Part shown: one piece after another, positions 14,495-22,834 of the stretch | Layout: the number at the start of each line of letters is the position of its first letter | Position numbering within the stretch: the first letter of the stretch is position 1 | Assembly: GCA_019636215.1 (NCBI GenBank) | Contig: JAHBXZ010000011.1 | Span: forward strand, 1-34,696 | Direction of reading: 5' to 3' | Length of the DNA stretch: 34,696 nt | Source: Planctomycetota bacterium | GTDB taxonomy: Bacteria > Planctomycetota > UBA8742 > UBA2392 | The notes under the pieces: model-generated | Told to the model about the DNA's origin: nothing | Databases searched by the model: none | Seen by the model: only the letters and a program-made list of their open reading frames with translations | Program-made: the position numbers and the translations under genes

Positions 14495-15946
14495 CTACAG
14501 CTGCACCCACACACTCTTGGTCTGGGTCATGGCATCCAGTGCCTGCAGGCCCATTTCGCGGCCGTAGCCGCTGGCCTTGTAGCCGCCATAGGGCACCGCG
14601 CTGTCATACCAGTTGTAGCAGTTGACCCACACCGCGCCGGCCTTGATGGCCTTGGCGTACTTGTGGGCCTTGCTGACATCGCGCGTCCAGACGCCGGCGG
14701 CCAGTCCGTAGGGGCTGGCGTTGGCTTTGTCGACCAGTTCGTCGAATGAATCAAACTTCTGAACCGCCAGCACCGGCCCGAAGATTTCTTCGCGGGCGAT
14801 GGTCATTTCAGGTTTCACGTCGGCAAACACCGTGGGGCGCACGTAGTAGCCTTTGTCGCCCATGCGTTCGCCGCCGGCGACCAGCCTGGCGCCCTCCTTC
14901 TTGCCGGATTCGATGTAGCGCATGGTGGTTTCGAATTGGCCCTTGTTGTTCTGGGGGCCCCAGCGGGTGGTGTCATCCAGCGGGTCGCCGCCAACCATCT
15001 TGGCCGCGCGCGCGGCCAGTTTCTCGACGACTTCGTCGTGGACCTTGGCTTCGACAAACAGGCGCGAGCCCGCCGTGCAGACTTCGCCCTTGTTGTAGAA
15101 AATCGCGGCCTGTGCGCCCTTGATGGCGGTTTCCAGGTCAGCGTCGGCGAACACCACGTTGGGGCTCTTGCCGCCGAGCTCCATGGTGAGCTTCTTCAGC
15201 GTGGGGGCGGCGTCGCGGATCATCTTGATGCCGACTTCATTGCCGCCGGTGAAGCTGATCGCGGCGATGTCAGGCGACTCGACAATCATCTGGCCGATCT
15301 CGCTGCCCCGGCCATTGAGAATCGCCACCACGCCCGCGGGCACGCCTGCTGCGGCAATACACTCGCCCAGCAGCGTGGCCGTCAGCGGCGTGACGTTGGC
15401 AGGCTTCAGGATGCACGCGTTGCCTGCGGCAATTGCGGGCGCAATCTTGCGGGCAGCCATGATCACCGGGAAGTTCCAGGGCGTGATGCCCGCGACAATG
15501 CCCAGGGGCTCGCGCAGTGTGTAGACAAACAGCCCGTCGTTCACAGGAATCGTGTCGCCCTGCAGCCCGCGCAGTACGCCCGCGAAGTACCTGAAGTGAT
15601 CGGCCACCATCGGCACGTCGATGTTGTAGCACTCGTTGTAGGGCTTGCCCGAATCCATGGCTTCCAGCGCCGCAAACTCCTGGCGTCGCTTCATCACTTC
15701 GTCGCCGATTTTCCAGACCAGGCTCGAGCGCTTGGATGCCGGCAGTGCCGCCCAGGCGGGCTGGGCCTTGCGTGCGGCGTCAATGGCACGGTCAAGATCC
15801 GCGCGCCCGGCGCAGGCCATCTTGGCAATCACCTGTTCATTGGCCGGGTTGACGGTGTCAAAGGTGCGGCCGTCGGCCGCGTCGACAAACTCGTTGTTGA
15901 TGAACAGCTTCGTGGGGAAGTTCTTTGGGGCTTCAATCAGGGCCAT
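14495..15946 (-). CDS. NAD(P)-dependent aldehyde dehydrogenase
   Basis: The ATG at 15946, preceded by AAAGGAAA, gives 483 residues, normal for the family. The longer open frame to 16216 is not supported. All hallmarks are present: TPWNFP with Asn158, Lys181 in ILKPANVTPL for cofactor binding, general base Glu256 in MELGGKSP, nucleophile Cys290 in GEVCTAGSR, and the late EEIFGPVLAV segment. It oxidises an aldehyde to the acid in the cytoplasm. The sequence resembles the broad class 1/2 group that includes betaine-aldehyde and retinal-type enzymes, so the substrate is open. Together with the Rieske oxygenase two genes downstream, a choline-to-betaine role is one possibility, discussed under findings. 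Confidence 0.92.
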   Translation of the reverse strand: MALIEAPKNFPTKLFINNEFVDAADGRTFDTVNPANEQVIAKMACAGRADLDRAIDAARKAQPAWAALPASKRSSLVWKIGDEVMKRRQEFAALEAMDSGKPYNECYNIDVPMVADHFRYFAGVLRGLQGDTIPVNDGLFVYTLREPLGIVAGITPWNFPVIMAARKIAPAIAAGNACILKPANVTPLTATLLGECIAAAGVPAGVVAILNGRGSEIGQMIVESPDIAAISFTGGNEVGIKMIRDAAPTLKKLTMELGGKSPNVVFADADLETAIKGAQAAIFYNKGEVCTAGSRLFVEAKVHDEVVEKLAARAAKMVGGDPLDDTTRWGPQNNKGQFETTMRYIESGKKEGARLVAGGERMGDKGYYVRPTVFADVKPEMTIAREEIFGPVLAVQKFDSFDELVDKANASPYGLAAGVWTRDVSKAHKYAKAIKAGAVWVNCYNWYDSAVPYGGYKASGYGREMGLQALDAMTQTKSVWVQL

Positions 15947-15986
15947 GACGGTTTCCTTTCGCGAGCCGCGAGTGTAGCGGCCGCTG

Positions 15987-16005
15987 CACAGGCTTCCAGC
16001 CTGTG
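15987..16005. repeat. CACAGGCT palindrome
   Basis: CACAGGCT-TCC-AGCCTGTG is a perfect 8-bp stem with a 3-nt loop, in the gap between tsaB and the aldehyde dehydrogenase start. Palindromes of this form are, to my knowledge, common dispersed repeats in several environmental phyla. There is no T tail, so it is not a clear terminator. Confidence 0.55.
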
Positions 16006-16049
16006 GGCAGAGGCAGTTAAGTGGCGCCGGCGGTTCGCGCTGAGCCGCG

Positions 16050-16077
16050 CCGCGCGCTTGCGCTTGCGGCTCCTGTT
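16050..16077. repeat. Interspersed 28-bp GC-rich repeat, copy 2
   Basis: It matches 6376-6403 at 27 of 28 positions. Its last base is the first base of the tsaB stop codon read on the minus strand, so the repeat begins exactly where the gene ends. Confidence 0.6.
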
Positions 16078-16838
16078 CAGGCTTCGCGCTCGCGGGCGCG
16101 TTCGGTGACGTCCCTGGAATCAGGGTCGCCGCTGCGCTCGGCAATCGTCTTTGCCGTGACATGGCGGAAGTACCTGGGCTGAACCGGCGTGCGCGGGATC
16201 TCCTGCCACGTGCCAACGCCGCTGAGCTTGTGCCAGGCCGCCGCGCCCAGAAAGGCCGGCGTCAGCACAAGTTCGGCCCCGATCGCGGTGACCTTGGATT
16301 GATCCCAGCGCCCCGGGTAGGCCGCCAGGCCGGTGCCGAACACCACCGCGCGCAAAGCGGCTTGATCACACAGACTTTCAGGCGCAAGCAACTGGTCTTC
16401 GGACTGGCGATCGGCAATGCCCGACCGCAGCACAAACCGCGCCGTCATCACTTCGTCGCGACGCGCGTCCAGCACGGGCCAGAACTCCTGGCCCTCCTTG
16501 AACGGCACACTCACCTGCGCCAGGTACTGCAGCACCATGGCATCAAAGCAGGGCACGCCCACGACCGGCCGGTCCAGCCCGTGGCCGATGCCCTGGGCAG
16601 TGGCAAGGCCGATGCGCAGGCCGGTGTAGCTGCCGGGGCCGCAGTTGACGGCGACAACGTCCACCTGGTTGCGGGCAAGTTTGGCGCGTGCCAGCGCGCG
16701 GTCGACACAGGGCAACAACTGCGCGCCATGGGTGCGCGGGGCGGGCACATTGACTTCGGCCAGCAGCGTGCTGTCGCGCATCAGCGCCGCTCCGCCGCCG
16801 TCACCGGATGACTCGATTGCCAGAATGACCAGGCTCAT
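16077..16838 (-). CDS. tsaB: tRNA t6A synthesis protein TsaB
   Basis: The 253-residue protein has the ASKHA fold of TsaB (YeaZ), which with TsaD, TsaE and TsaC makes N6-threonylcarbamoyl-adenosine at position 37 of ANN-decoding tRNAs. The N-terminus LVILAIESSGDGGGAAL and the HGAQLLPCVDRAL and VAVNCGPGSYTGLRIGLATA segments (about residues 37-82) are diagnostic. The GLDRPVVGVPCFDAM segment follows. The last ~25 residues (VTAKTIAERSGDPDSRDVTE) are a polar tail beyond the usual end. AAGGA 4 nt before the ATG supports the start. It lies 43 nt downstream of glmM on the same strand and is probably co-transcribed with it. The partner genes are not in the window. Confidence 0.93.
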   Translation of the reverse strand: MSLVILAIESSGDGGGAALMRDSTLLAEVNVPAPRTHGAQLLPCVDRALARAKLARNQVDVVAVNCGPGSYTGLRIGLATAQGIGHGLDRPVVGVPCFDAMVLQYLAQVSVPFKEGQEFWPVLDARRDEVMTARFVLRSGIADRQSEDQLLAPESLCDQAALRAVVFGTGLAAYPGRWDQSKVTAIGAELVLTPAFLGAAAWHKLSGVGTWQEIPRTPVQPRYFRHVTAKTIAERSGDPDSRDVTERAREREA

Positions 16839-16881
16839 GGTTCCTTACGATCCAATGACATGCAGCCGCGCCCTGAAAAGC

Positions 16882-18435
16882 TCAGGCCAGGTCCTTCGTC
16901 GCCGCGGCCGCCAGTTCGTCCGCAACGCGCTTGACGGTCTCTTCTGTCTCGGCCTCCACCATGATGCGCAGCAGCGGCTCGGTGCCGGAGTACCGAATGT
17001 TGATGCGGCCTTTGGCGCCAAGTTCGGCCTCGTGTTTTGCGGCAACCCTGGCAAGTGTTTTCAGGCCTTCGATCGGCGGTTTGGCGGCCGTGTTTACGTT
17101 GACTATGACCTGCGGGTACTTGCGCACGGCCGCGCACAACTGTGACAGCGGCTTGCCGCTGTCGAGCATGATCTCAATGACGCGCAGCGCCGTGTAAAGC
17201 CCGTCGCCGGCCACGTGGCCTTCATCTGTAAGGATGATGTGGCCGCTTTGTTCGCCGCCCAGCACGCCGCCGTGCTTGACCATGGCGTCGCTTACAAAAC
17301 GGTCGCCTACGTCCGTGCGTACCAGTTTCACGCCGATGGCCGAAAGCGCGGCATCCAGGCCCAGGTTGGCCATGCTGGTGGAAACCACGGTGTCGGCCTT
17401 CAGCACGCCGCGCGACTTCATGTCGGCGGCCAGAAGTGCCAGCATGTGGTCGCCGTCGCGGACCTGGCCGGATTCATCCACCAGGATGCAGCGGTCGCCG
17501 TCGCCGTCGAAGCACACGCCGATGTCGGCCTTGAGCTCGCGCACCGCGCGGGCGCAGCCCTGCGGGTGAAGGCTGCCGCACTCCACGTTGATCAGGTGGT
17601 GGGTATCGGGCTGGCTGGGCGAAGCCGCGTTCATGAAGTAGATGTCCAGGGCGTTGCCGGCGCTTTCGCCGCCGGCCACCAGCGCGCTTCCCACGCGGTA
17701 CTCCGGCGTGGTCTTGCCGAACGCCAGGCTGTGGGCCAGCTGGCTGAGCACCTGAAGATCAATGCTGCGCGCACCGTAGGCCATGTCAAACACCACGCTC
17801 AGGCGCCGCTTCTTCAGCGTGACGAAGCTCTTGCGGAAGGTCTTGACGATGAACTCTTCGTACTTGCGCTCGCGGCCCAGGTGAAGCCACCCGAAACGCC
17901 GGCCTTGCGGTTGTGCGGTGCCGCGTGTTGTGCCGTCGGCCACGGCGCGCGAGATTGTGTCCTCTACGGCCTGGGGCAGCTTGCGGCCGTCGTTGCCGAA
18001 GATCTTGATGCCGTTATCGGTGGCCGGGTTGTGGCTGGCGGTGATGCTGATGCCGGCGGCAAATGGCCCGTGCCCGGTCAGGAACGCTACTTCGGGGGTG
18101 CTCATCATGCCCGGCCAGTGCACGTCGCAGCATTCGGCAACCAGTCCTGATGCCACAGTCATGCCCACAAGGTCGGCGCTGGGGCGCGGGTCAACGCCGA
18201 TCAGCACCTGGGGCCGGCGTTCGCCCTGCATGGCATCGCTGAGGTACCGGCCCAGGGCGCGGCCGATGGCAAGAATGCTTTCGGGTGTCAGCGGGCCGTC
18301 GCCGGCGGGGGCGCGTACGCCATCCGTGCCGAACAATGACGGAACAGGCTTGCTGGCGCCCTTGGGCACGCGCCGGTCGGTGACCGGCTTGGCTTCCTTG
18401 GGCGCGGATTTGGACTTTGCAGTGTTGCGGGCCAC
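16882..18435 (-). CDS. glmM: Phosphoglucosamine mutase-like enzyme
   Basis: It converts glucosamine-6-phosphate to glucosamine-1-phosphate for peptidoglycan and lipopolysaccharide precursors. The GTG at 18435 has AGGAG 6 nt upstream. The 517 residues include the phosphoserine loop TASHNPATDNGIKIFG (Ser134), metal site DGDGDR (310-315), sugar-binding GGEQSGHII and phosphate-binding RYSGTEPLLRIMVEA. GEQSGHII is typical of GlmM rather than phosphomannomutase. It is longer than the usual ~445 residues. There is a basic 32-residue N-terminal extension, and about 45 extra residues lie between the domain II segment (AYGARSIDLQVL) and NVECGSLHP (around 230-285), where normal GlmM is compact. A related sugar mutase specificity is therefore possible. 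Confidence 0.87.
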   Translation of the reverse strand: MARNTAKSKSAPKEAKPVTDRRVPKGASKPVPSLFGTDGVRAPAGDGPLTPESILAIGRALGRYLSDAMQGERRPQVLIGVDPRPSADLVGMTVASGLVAECCDVHWPGMMSTPEVAFLTGHGPFAAGISITASHNPATDNGIKIFGNDGRKLPQAVEDTISRAVADGTTRGTAQPQGRRFGWLHLGRERKYEEFIVKTFRKSFVTLKKRRLSVVFDMAYGARSIDLQVLSQLAHSLAFGKTTPEYRVGSALVAGGESAGNALDIYFMNAASPSQPDTHHLINVECGSLHPQGCARAVRELKADIGVCFDGDGDRCILVDESGQVRDGDHMLALLAADMKSRGVLKADTVVSTSMANLGLDAALSAIGVKLVRTDVGDRFVSDAMVKHGGVLGGEQSGHIILTDEGHVAGDGLYTALRVIEIMLDSGKPLSQLCAAVRKYPQVIVNVNTAAKPPIEGLKTLARVAAKHEAELGAKGRINIRYSGTEPLLRIMVEAETEETVKRVADELAAAATKDLA

Positions 18436-18520
18436 GGACACTCCTGGAGTGGCCAGAGTTTGCGTGCGCCGCCAGCCTGCGTCAACGCATAGCAGCAGTA
18501 TGCCCGCCGTCTGCGCGCAG

Positions 18521-20011
18521 CTAACGACGCGAGGCGGGCACGGTTGCAAAGGTTTCATCCGCCGCGGCCCCGGGGATGTCGTTTCCGCGCTCCATGCAGG
18601 TGAGGATTGACTGCTTGATCCCCGGGCTGAGCACCGCCAGCTTCTCGGGCACGCCCAGCCCACTTTCACTGTGAAACGCGCCGTTGATGTGCAGCACCCG
18701 GCCCTTGGGGTTGGCGGCCATCCAGTCGGCAATGCTTTCGGCCATGGTGTCGTCCTTGATGCACTGGGCCGCGAACATGCCTTCCAGCCGTTCGTTGTGA
18801 TCGCCGGCGCCGCCCATCAGCTTCATGAATTTGTCGCGATAGGCGCCCTTTTCGGCCACCAGCTTGCGGGCGGACCAGGCCTTCTCTTCATCGGTGAACT
18901 GTTCGACCACAGCCGGGCCTTCCTTGTGCACGCGCGAGGCCAGCCGGCGCGGGATGTTGCCGGCGATCACCGGAATCTTCTTTTCCTTGCAGAGCTCGAT
19001 CAGCGGCCGGTAGTCGGCATAGTTGGGCCAGGGGCGCGAGTCCTTCAGGAACTGTTCCTCGCTGATTTCGCCCTTGAGGTAGCGATCCAGCACCGGCTGC
19101 ACGTCGCGTTCAAACTGTTCTGTGGACAGCGCCAGTGGCCCGCCCTGCCTGATCATCTCGCGCAGCACTTCCAGTTGCAGGCGGTGCGCGCCGGGGTTGC
19201 CGTGCAGTTCGCCCACATGAATGACGGAACGATCTTTGCGCTCACGCAGCCAGCCTTCCAGCGGTGACTCGCCCTCGCGCGAAGGGAAGTCCAGCCAGTA
19301 GCCGCGAAGTTCGTGGTACGCATAGGCAAGTCGCTGGTTCAGGTCGGCAAATGCGTTCGGGCCGCGCAGCACGCGGGCCGATTTGCCCCATGGGCCCAGG
19401 CGCCGGCGAAGCTCGGCCTCCTCGCGGGTGAACTCGGCATCCGAACGGGGGTGCAGCAGCACATCGACGCCAATCGGCCTTGCACCGTCTTCGACCTGCG
19501 GCAGATCCCACACCGGCGGGTCGATCAGCAGCAGGCCGTCGGCCTGGCTTCGGCCGGCCACGCGCAGCACGGTGGCGGAACTCTCGTGCACACCGACCAG
19601 CACCACGCGCGCTTGCCGCCCGGCGCTGGTGCGCGTGCCGTCATGGTTCACCAGGTCCAGCTTGGAGAGAGTCGTTGCCAGCGTTTCGCGGCCACTGACA
19701 GCATCCAGCGACGCCTGTTCTTCGGCGCGGAACGGCGCACCCGAAGCATTGCTGGCCCGTGAAATGGTGGCCACTGATGTCTGTTCCGTTGTCCCGGCCT
19801 TCAGCGCGGCCAGCAGCGCGTCGCCACTGGCGTCGCGGCTTTCAAAGCCGATCCACACTTCGCGCGTGTAGGCCGCGCGTTGCAGTTGCCAGGTGCTGCG
19901 AACGTCGGTGGCATTCTGGCCGCGCTCGGGCCCTTGTTGAGCCTGGGCAGGTGACTGCGCCACGCCCAACCCCGCAACCAGCATTGCCACAGCAGCCAGG
20001 GCAGTTCGCAT
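18521..20011 (-). CDS. Secreted ChaN-like (haem-binding/TIKI superfamily) protein
   Basis: The ATG at 20011 has AAGGAG 6 nt upstream and opens a 496-residue protein with a signal peptide (MRTALAAVAMLVAGLGVAQSPAQA). The C-terminal half (about residues 260-475) is the ChaN/DUF399 fold: VIHVGELHGNPGAHRLQLEV, LALSTEQFERDVQPVLDRYL, then PWPNYADYRPLIELCKEKKI and PVIAGNIPRRLASRV. ChaN binds haem and is related to TIKI and EreA-type proteins, where the Glu and His residues of such motifs form the active or binding site. The N-terminal ~235 residues are an extra domain I do not recognise. It contains a serine/alcohol-like VVLVGVHESSATVLRVAG stretch, but no clear hydrolase triad. Substrate unknown. Confidence 0.78.
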   Translation of the reverse strand: MRTALAAVAMLVAGLGVAQSPAQAQQGPERGQNATDVRSTWQLQRAAYTREVWIGFESRDASGDALLAALKAGTTEQTSVATISRASNASGAPFRAEEQASLDAVSGRETLATTLSKLDLVNHDGTRTSAGRQARVVLVGVHESSATVLRVAGRSQADGLLLIDPPVWDLPQVEDGARPIGVDVLLHPRSDAEFTREEAELRRRLGPWGKSARVLRGPNAFADLNQRLAYAYHELRGYWLDFPSREGESPLEGWLRERKDRSVIHVGELHGNPGAHRLQLEVLREMIRQGGPLALSTEQFERDVQPVLDRYLKGEISEEQFLKDSRPWPNYADYRPLIELCKEKKIPVIAGNIPRRLASRVHKEGPAVVEQFTDEEKAWSARKLVAEKGAYRDKFMKLMGGAGDHNERLEGMFAAQCIKDDTMAESIADWMAANPKGRVLHINGAFHSESGLGVPEKLAVLSPGIKQSILTCMERGNDIPGAAADETFATVPASRR

Positions 20012-20124
20012 ATCGGTCTCCTTGAAGGCGGCCAGCATACAGACCGGGCACCGGCACGAAACCGGCCTGCCGTCGCGCCTGGGTTTGGGTCTCAGGGCCC
20101 TGCCCAACCTCCCGCACGTGGTGT

Positions 20125-20290
20125 TGGAGCATTTTCACAGTTCGTTTGCAGGCTTCCGCTTGCGGCGGGCTTCGCATCTCTGCGTCGCGCTTCCTCGGCG
20201 TGGCCTCCAGCCACGCCTGCGTCCGCGCTCCTTGATCTGCTCGCCCGGCGCGGCGCGGAATCTCTGCAAACAAACAGCGAAAAAGCTCTA
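20125..20290. mobile_element. 166-bp MITE-like element, copy 2
   Basis: It lies in the divergent gap between the ChaN-like gene and comEC, and its right end is 10 nt from the comEC ATG. The left flank is TG instead of TA, a single change from the expected TA duplication. It contains an 8-bp internal stem, GGCGTGGC / GCCACGCC. It differs from copy 3 at 4 of 166 positions. The junction TAAAGT (20289-20294), made of the element's last TA plus host bases, has a TANNNT -10 form 6 nt before the ATG. Confidence 0.8.
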
Positions 20291-20300
20291 AAGTCCCGCC

Positions 20301-22790
20301 ATGAGCGACGCACTGCCCTGGGAGGGCAAGGCCTACCCCGTGCGCCGACCCGCCTTTCTGGCGGGTATCGCGGCCGTGATCGGCTGCGCCCTGGCGCGTG
20401 TGTGGTACATGCAGGGCACCTTGCTGGTTGCACTGGCGACGGTGGGTTGCCTGCTGCTGGCGCTTGCGGCGTTCTCTCCGCTGCGCAGGAGACCCCTCGC
20501 GGGCCTGGTCGCAGCGGCGGCACTGGCTGCGCTGTTTGGGGCCTGGGCCGGCTGGCGCGCCACCCCCGCGCCCGATGACCTGCGCCATACATTCCCGGCA
20601 GAAGCAGAGCTGGTCCGGCTGCGCGGCACGGTGGTCGAAGGCGGCAGTTACCTGCGCCGCGACCCAGCGGCCTTTGAGTACCCCGAGGCCCCGGAGCCCC
20701 AGCGCGACTTTCCTGTCGGTGCTGACCCCCGCCGCAACCAGGCCTGGCTTGTGCGCGTGGAAGAACTGCCCGACATGGGCCGAGCGGTGTCAGGCTTTGT
20801 GAAACTTTATGCGCCGCCAGAAACGCGCGTGGCGATTTCCTCGCGTGTTGAAGTCATCGGCAAGCTGCGCCAGCCGCGCCGTGCGGGCAACCCCGGCGAA
20901 GTGGACAGCCGGGCACGTTACCTGGCGCGGGGCGTGACGCACACGATGACTGTCAGCCACCCCGGGCAGATTCTCGAACTGGAATCCCCCACCCCATTCA
21001 GCCCCACGCGCCTGGCCGCGGGTGTGCACGAGTTCTTCCACGAGCGCATCGGGGCACGTCTGCCCGCGGGCCGCGCCGCGGTACTGGGCGCGACCATCCT
21101 GGGCGAGCGCGGCGGCCTGACGCTGAACCAGCGGGCCGACTTCGTGCGTTCGGGCAGCATCCACCTGCTGGTGGTCAGCGGCATGCACGTGGCATTGCTG
21201 GCCGGGGCGATCGTGTTTCTGTTGCGCCTGTTCGGCACCGACCCGCGCTGGGGCTGGGCCGTGGCGGGCGTGGCGGCCCTGCTTTACCTGGGCATCACCG
21301 GCCTGCAGCCCAGCAGCCTGCGCGCCACAGTGATGGTGTGCATCTATGCGCTGGGCCGCGTGACTTTGCGGCGACCAGACGCGCTGAATGTGCTGGGCGG
21401 CAGCGCGCTGGTTTCGCTGGCCATTGACCCGGCCGACGTTGCCGAACTCGGCTTTCAACTGAGCTATCTTGCCGTGCTGGGCATTGTGCTGCTGGCGCCC
21501 TGCCTCAGGTTGTCGCGGCCGGCATCGCTGTTGCCCAACGAACGCCGCCCGGCCCGCGTACTGGCTGACTGGGCGGGCGCTTCACTGCGGGTTTCCTGCG
21601 GCGTGGGGCTTTGCACGATTCCGCTGCTGGCGTACTCCGTGCACATTGCCAGCCCCATCATGCTGGCCAGCAACCTTGTGGCAGGGCCACTGGTTTCGCT
21701 GCTGCTGGTGCTATCGCTGGCGCTGCCCCTGGCGGCCGTGCCGGGTGTCGACGCGGCGCTGGCCTTTGTGATGTCGCTGCTGGGCGGGGCGCTGGAGTTC
21801 ACCGCGGGCTTCTTTGCTTCGGTGCCGGGCGGGCACCACTTTCTGCCCGCCCCGCCACTGTGGTGGCTGGCGGGATACTACGCGGCGCTGGCGTCTGTGC
21901 TGCTTGCAACGGCGGCACGCCTGCCCCGTGCCACGGGTGCCGTACTGCTGTTGCTATGGTCCAGCCTGATGCCGCTGCTGGCGCTGGTGAACACCGAACC
22001 GCCGGGGCCAGTCACGGTGACGGCCCTGGATGTCGGCCAGGGCCAGTGCGTGGTCATCGAAGTGCCGCAGGGCCCGTGCGTGGTTCTGGATTGCGGCAGC
22101 ACCAGCCTGGGCAACACCGGCGAGCGTGTGCTGGCCCCGTACCTGTGGTCGCGCGGGCGGCGGCACATTGACACGCTGATCATCAGCCATGCCGATGCTG
22201 ACCACGTAAACGGACTGCCACAGGTGTTCGAACGCTTTGCCGTGGGCGAGGTGCTGGTCAGCGAGATCTTCGAGGCCGACGAAACCGGCAAGGCCCTGCG
22301 CCCGTGGCTGGAATCCCGGGCCAAAGTGCGCGTCTTGCGGCGCGGTGAGTGGCTGGAACTTGCGCCGCGGCTGAAACTGCACTGCCTGTGGCCCGACCCG
22401 GCGTTTGTGCAGGCGCTGTTCAACGAACAGGAAATGCGCAACGACGGCGGGCTGGTAATCGAGCTTGAAGCCGGCAACCGCCGCGTGCTGCTGCCCAGCG
22501 ACGTGGAACATCGCGGCCTTTCGGGTTTCATGGGCCGCTACACGCTGCGCGGCGTGGATGTTCTGTTCGCGCCACACCAGGGCAGCGCGGTACTGGGGCT
22601 TGAGGACCTGCTGGCCCGCCTGAGGCCCGAACACGTGATCGTCAGCGCCCGCGAGACTTTCCCGGCAGACGAATCCATGGTGGCCTACGCGGCCAAGTCG
22701 CGCCTATGGCCGACCTGGCAGACCGGGGCCGTGACCATCACCCTGGGCGCGGACAACTCCCTGCAAGTCGGGGCATTTGTCCAACCTTGA
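20301..22790 (+). CDS. comEC: ComEC/Rec2-family DNA uptake channel
   Basis: The 829-residue protein matches the full ComEC layout. An N-terminal membrane segment and an OB-like DUF4131 part (about residues 15-220) lead into the Competence transmembrane domain (about 240-520, with GSIHLLVVSGMHVALLAG and LGITGLQPSSLRATVMVCIY). A C-terminal metallo-beta-lactamase domain (about 560-825) follows, with DVGQGQCVVIE, the metal motif ISHADADHVNG near 627-637 and late APHQGSAVLG. ComEC carries single-stranded DNA across the inner membrane during transformation, and the C-terminal domain is thought to be the nuclease. No comEA or comF is nearby. The start has no ribosome binding site: only AAGTCCCGCC separates it from a 166-bp repeat. 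Confidence 0.93.
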   Translation: MSDALPWEGKAYPVRRPAFLAGIAAVIGCALARVWYMQGTLLVALATVGCLLLALAAFSPLRRRPLAGLVAAAALAALFGAWAGWRATPAPDDLRHTFPAEAELVRLRGTVVEGGSYLRRDPAAFEYPEAPEPQRDFPVGADPRRNQAWLVRVEELPDMGRAVSGFVKLYAPPETRVAISSRVEVIGKLRQPRRAGNPGEVDSRARYLARGVTHTMTVSHPGQILELESPTPFSPTRLAAGVHEFFHERIGARLPAGRAAVLGATILGERGGLTLNQRADFVRSGSIHLLVVSGMHVALLAGAIVFLLRLFGTDPRWGWAVAGVAALLYLGITGLQPSSLRATVMVCIYALGRVTLRRPDALNVLGGSALVSLAIDPADVAELGFQLSYLAVLGIVLLAPCLRLSRPASLLPNERRPARVLADWAGASLRVSCGVGLCTIPLLAYSVHIASPIMLASNLVAGPLVSLLLVLSLALPLAAVPGVDAALAFVMSLLGGALEFTAGFFASVPGGHHFLPAPPLWWLAGYYAALASVLLATAARLPRATGAVLLLLWSSLMPLLALVNTEPPGPVTVTALDVGQGQCVVIEVPQGPCVVLDCGSTSLGNTGERVLAPYLWSRGRRHIDTLIISHADADHVNGLPQVFERFAVGEVLVSEIFEADETGKALRPWLESRAKVRVLRRGEWLELAPRLKLHCLWPDPAFVQALFNEQEMRNDGGLVIELEAGNRRVLLPSDVEHRGLSGFMGRYTLRGVDVLFAPHQGSAVLGLEDLLARLRPEHVIVSARETFPADESMVAYAAKSRLWPTWQTGAVTITLGADNSLQVGAFVQP

Positions 22791-22806
22791 AGCACAGGCG
22801 CGTTTC

Positions 22807-22834
22807 ATGGGGTATAATCCATCTGGTGCCCCAT
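22807..22834 (+). promoter_or_regulatory. TATAAT promoter within a hairpin at the start of the zinc-ribbon gene
   Basis: A perfect TATAAT (22813-22818) lies 14 nt before the ATG at 22833. A TTGAAG (22787-22792) upstream gives a long 20-bp spacer. ATGGGG (22807-22812) and CCCCAT (22829-22834) form an inverted repeat around it that includes the start codon. The transcript would have a leader of about 8 nt. Confidence 0.4.

Noticed and set aside
20022..20291. Open frames of about 70-90 codons running through each 166-bp element, sharing a common peptide
   Set aside because: The shared peptide only reflects the repeated DNA. The frames start outside the element at unrelated codons, end at its terminal TAA and have no ribosome binding site.
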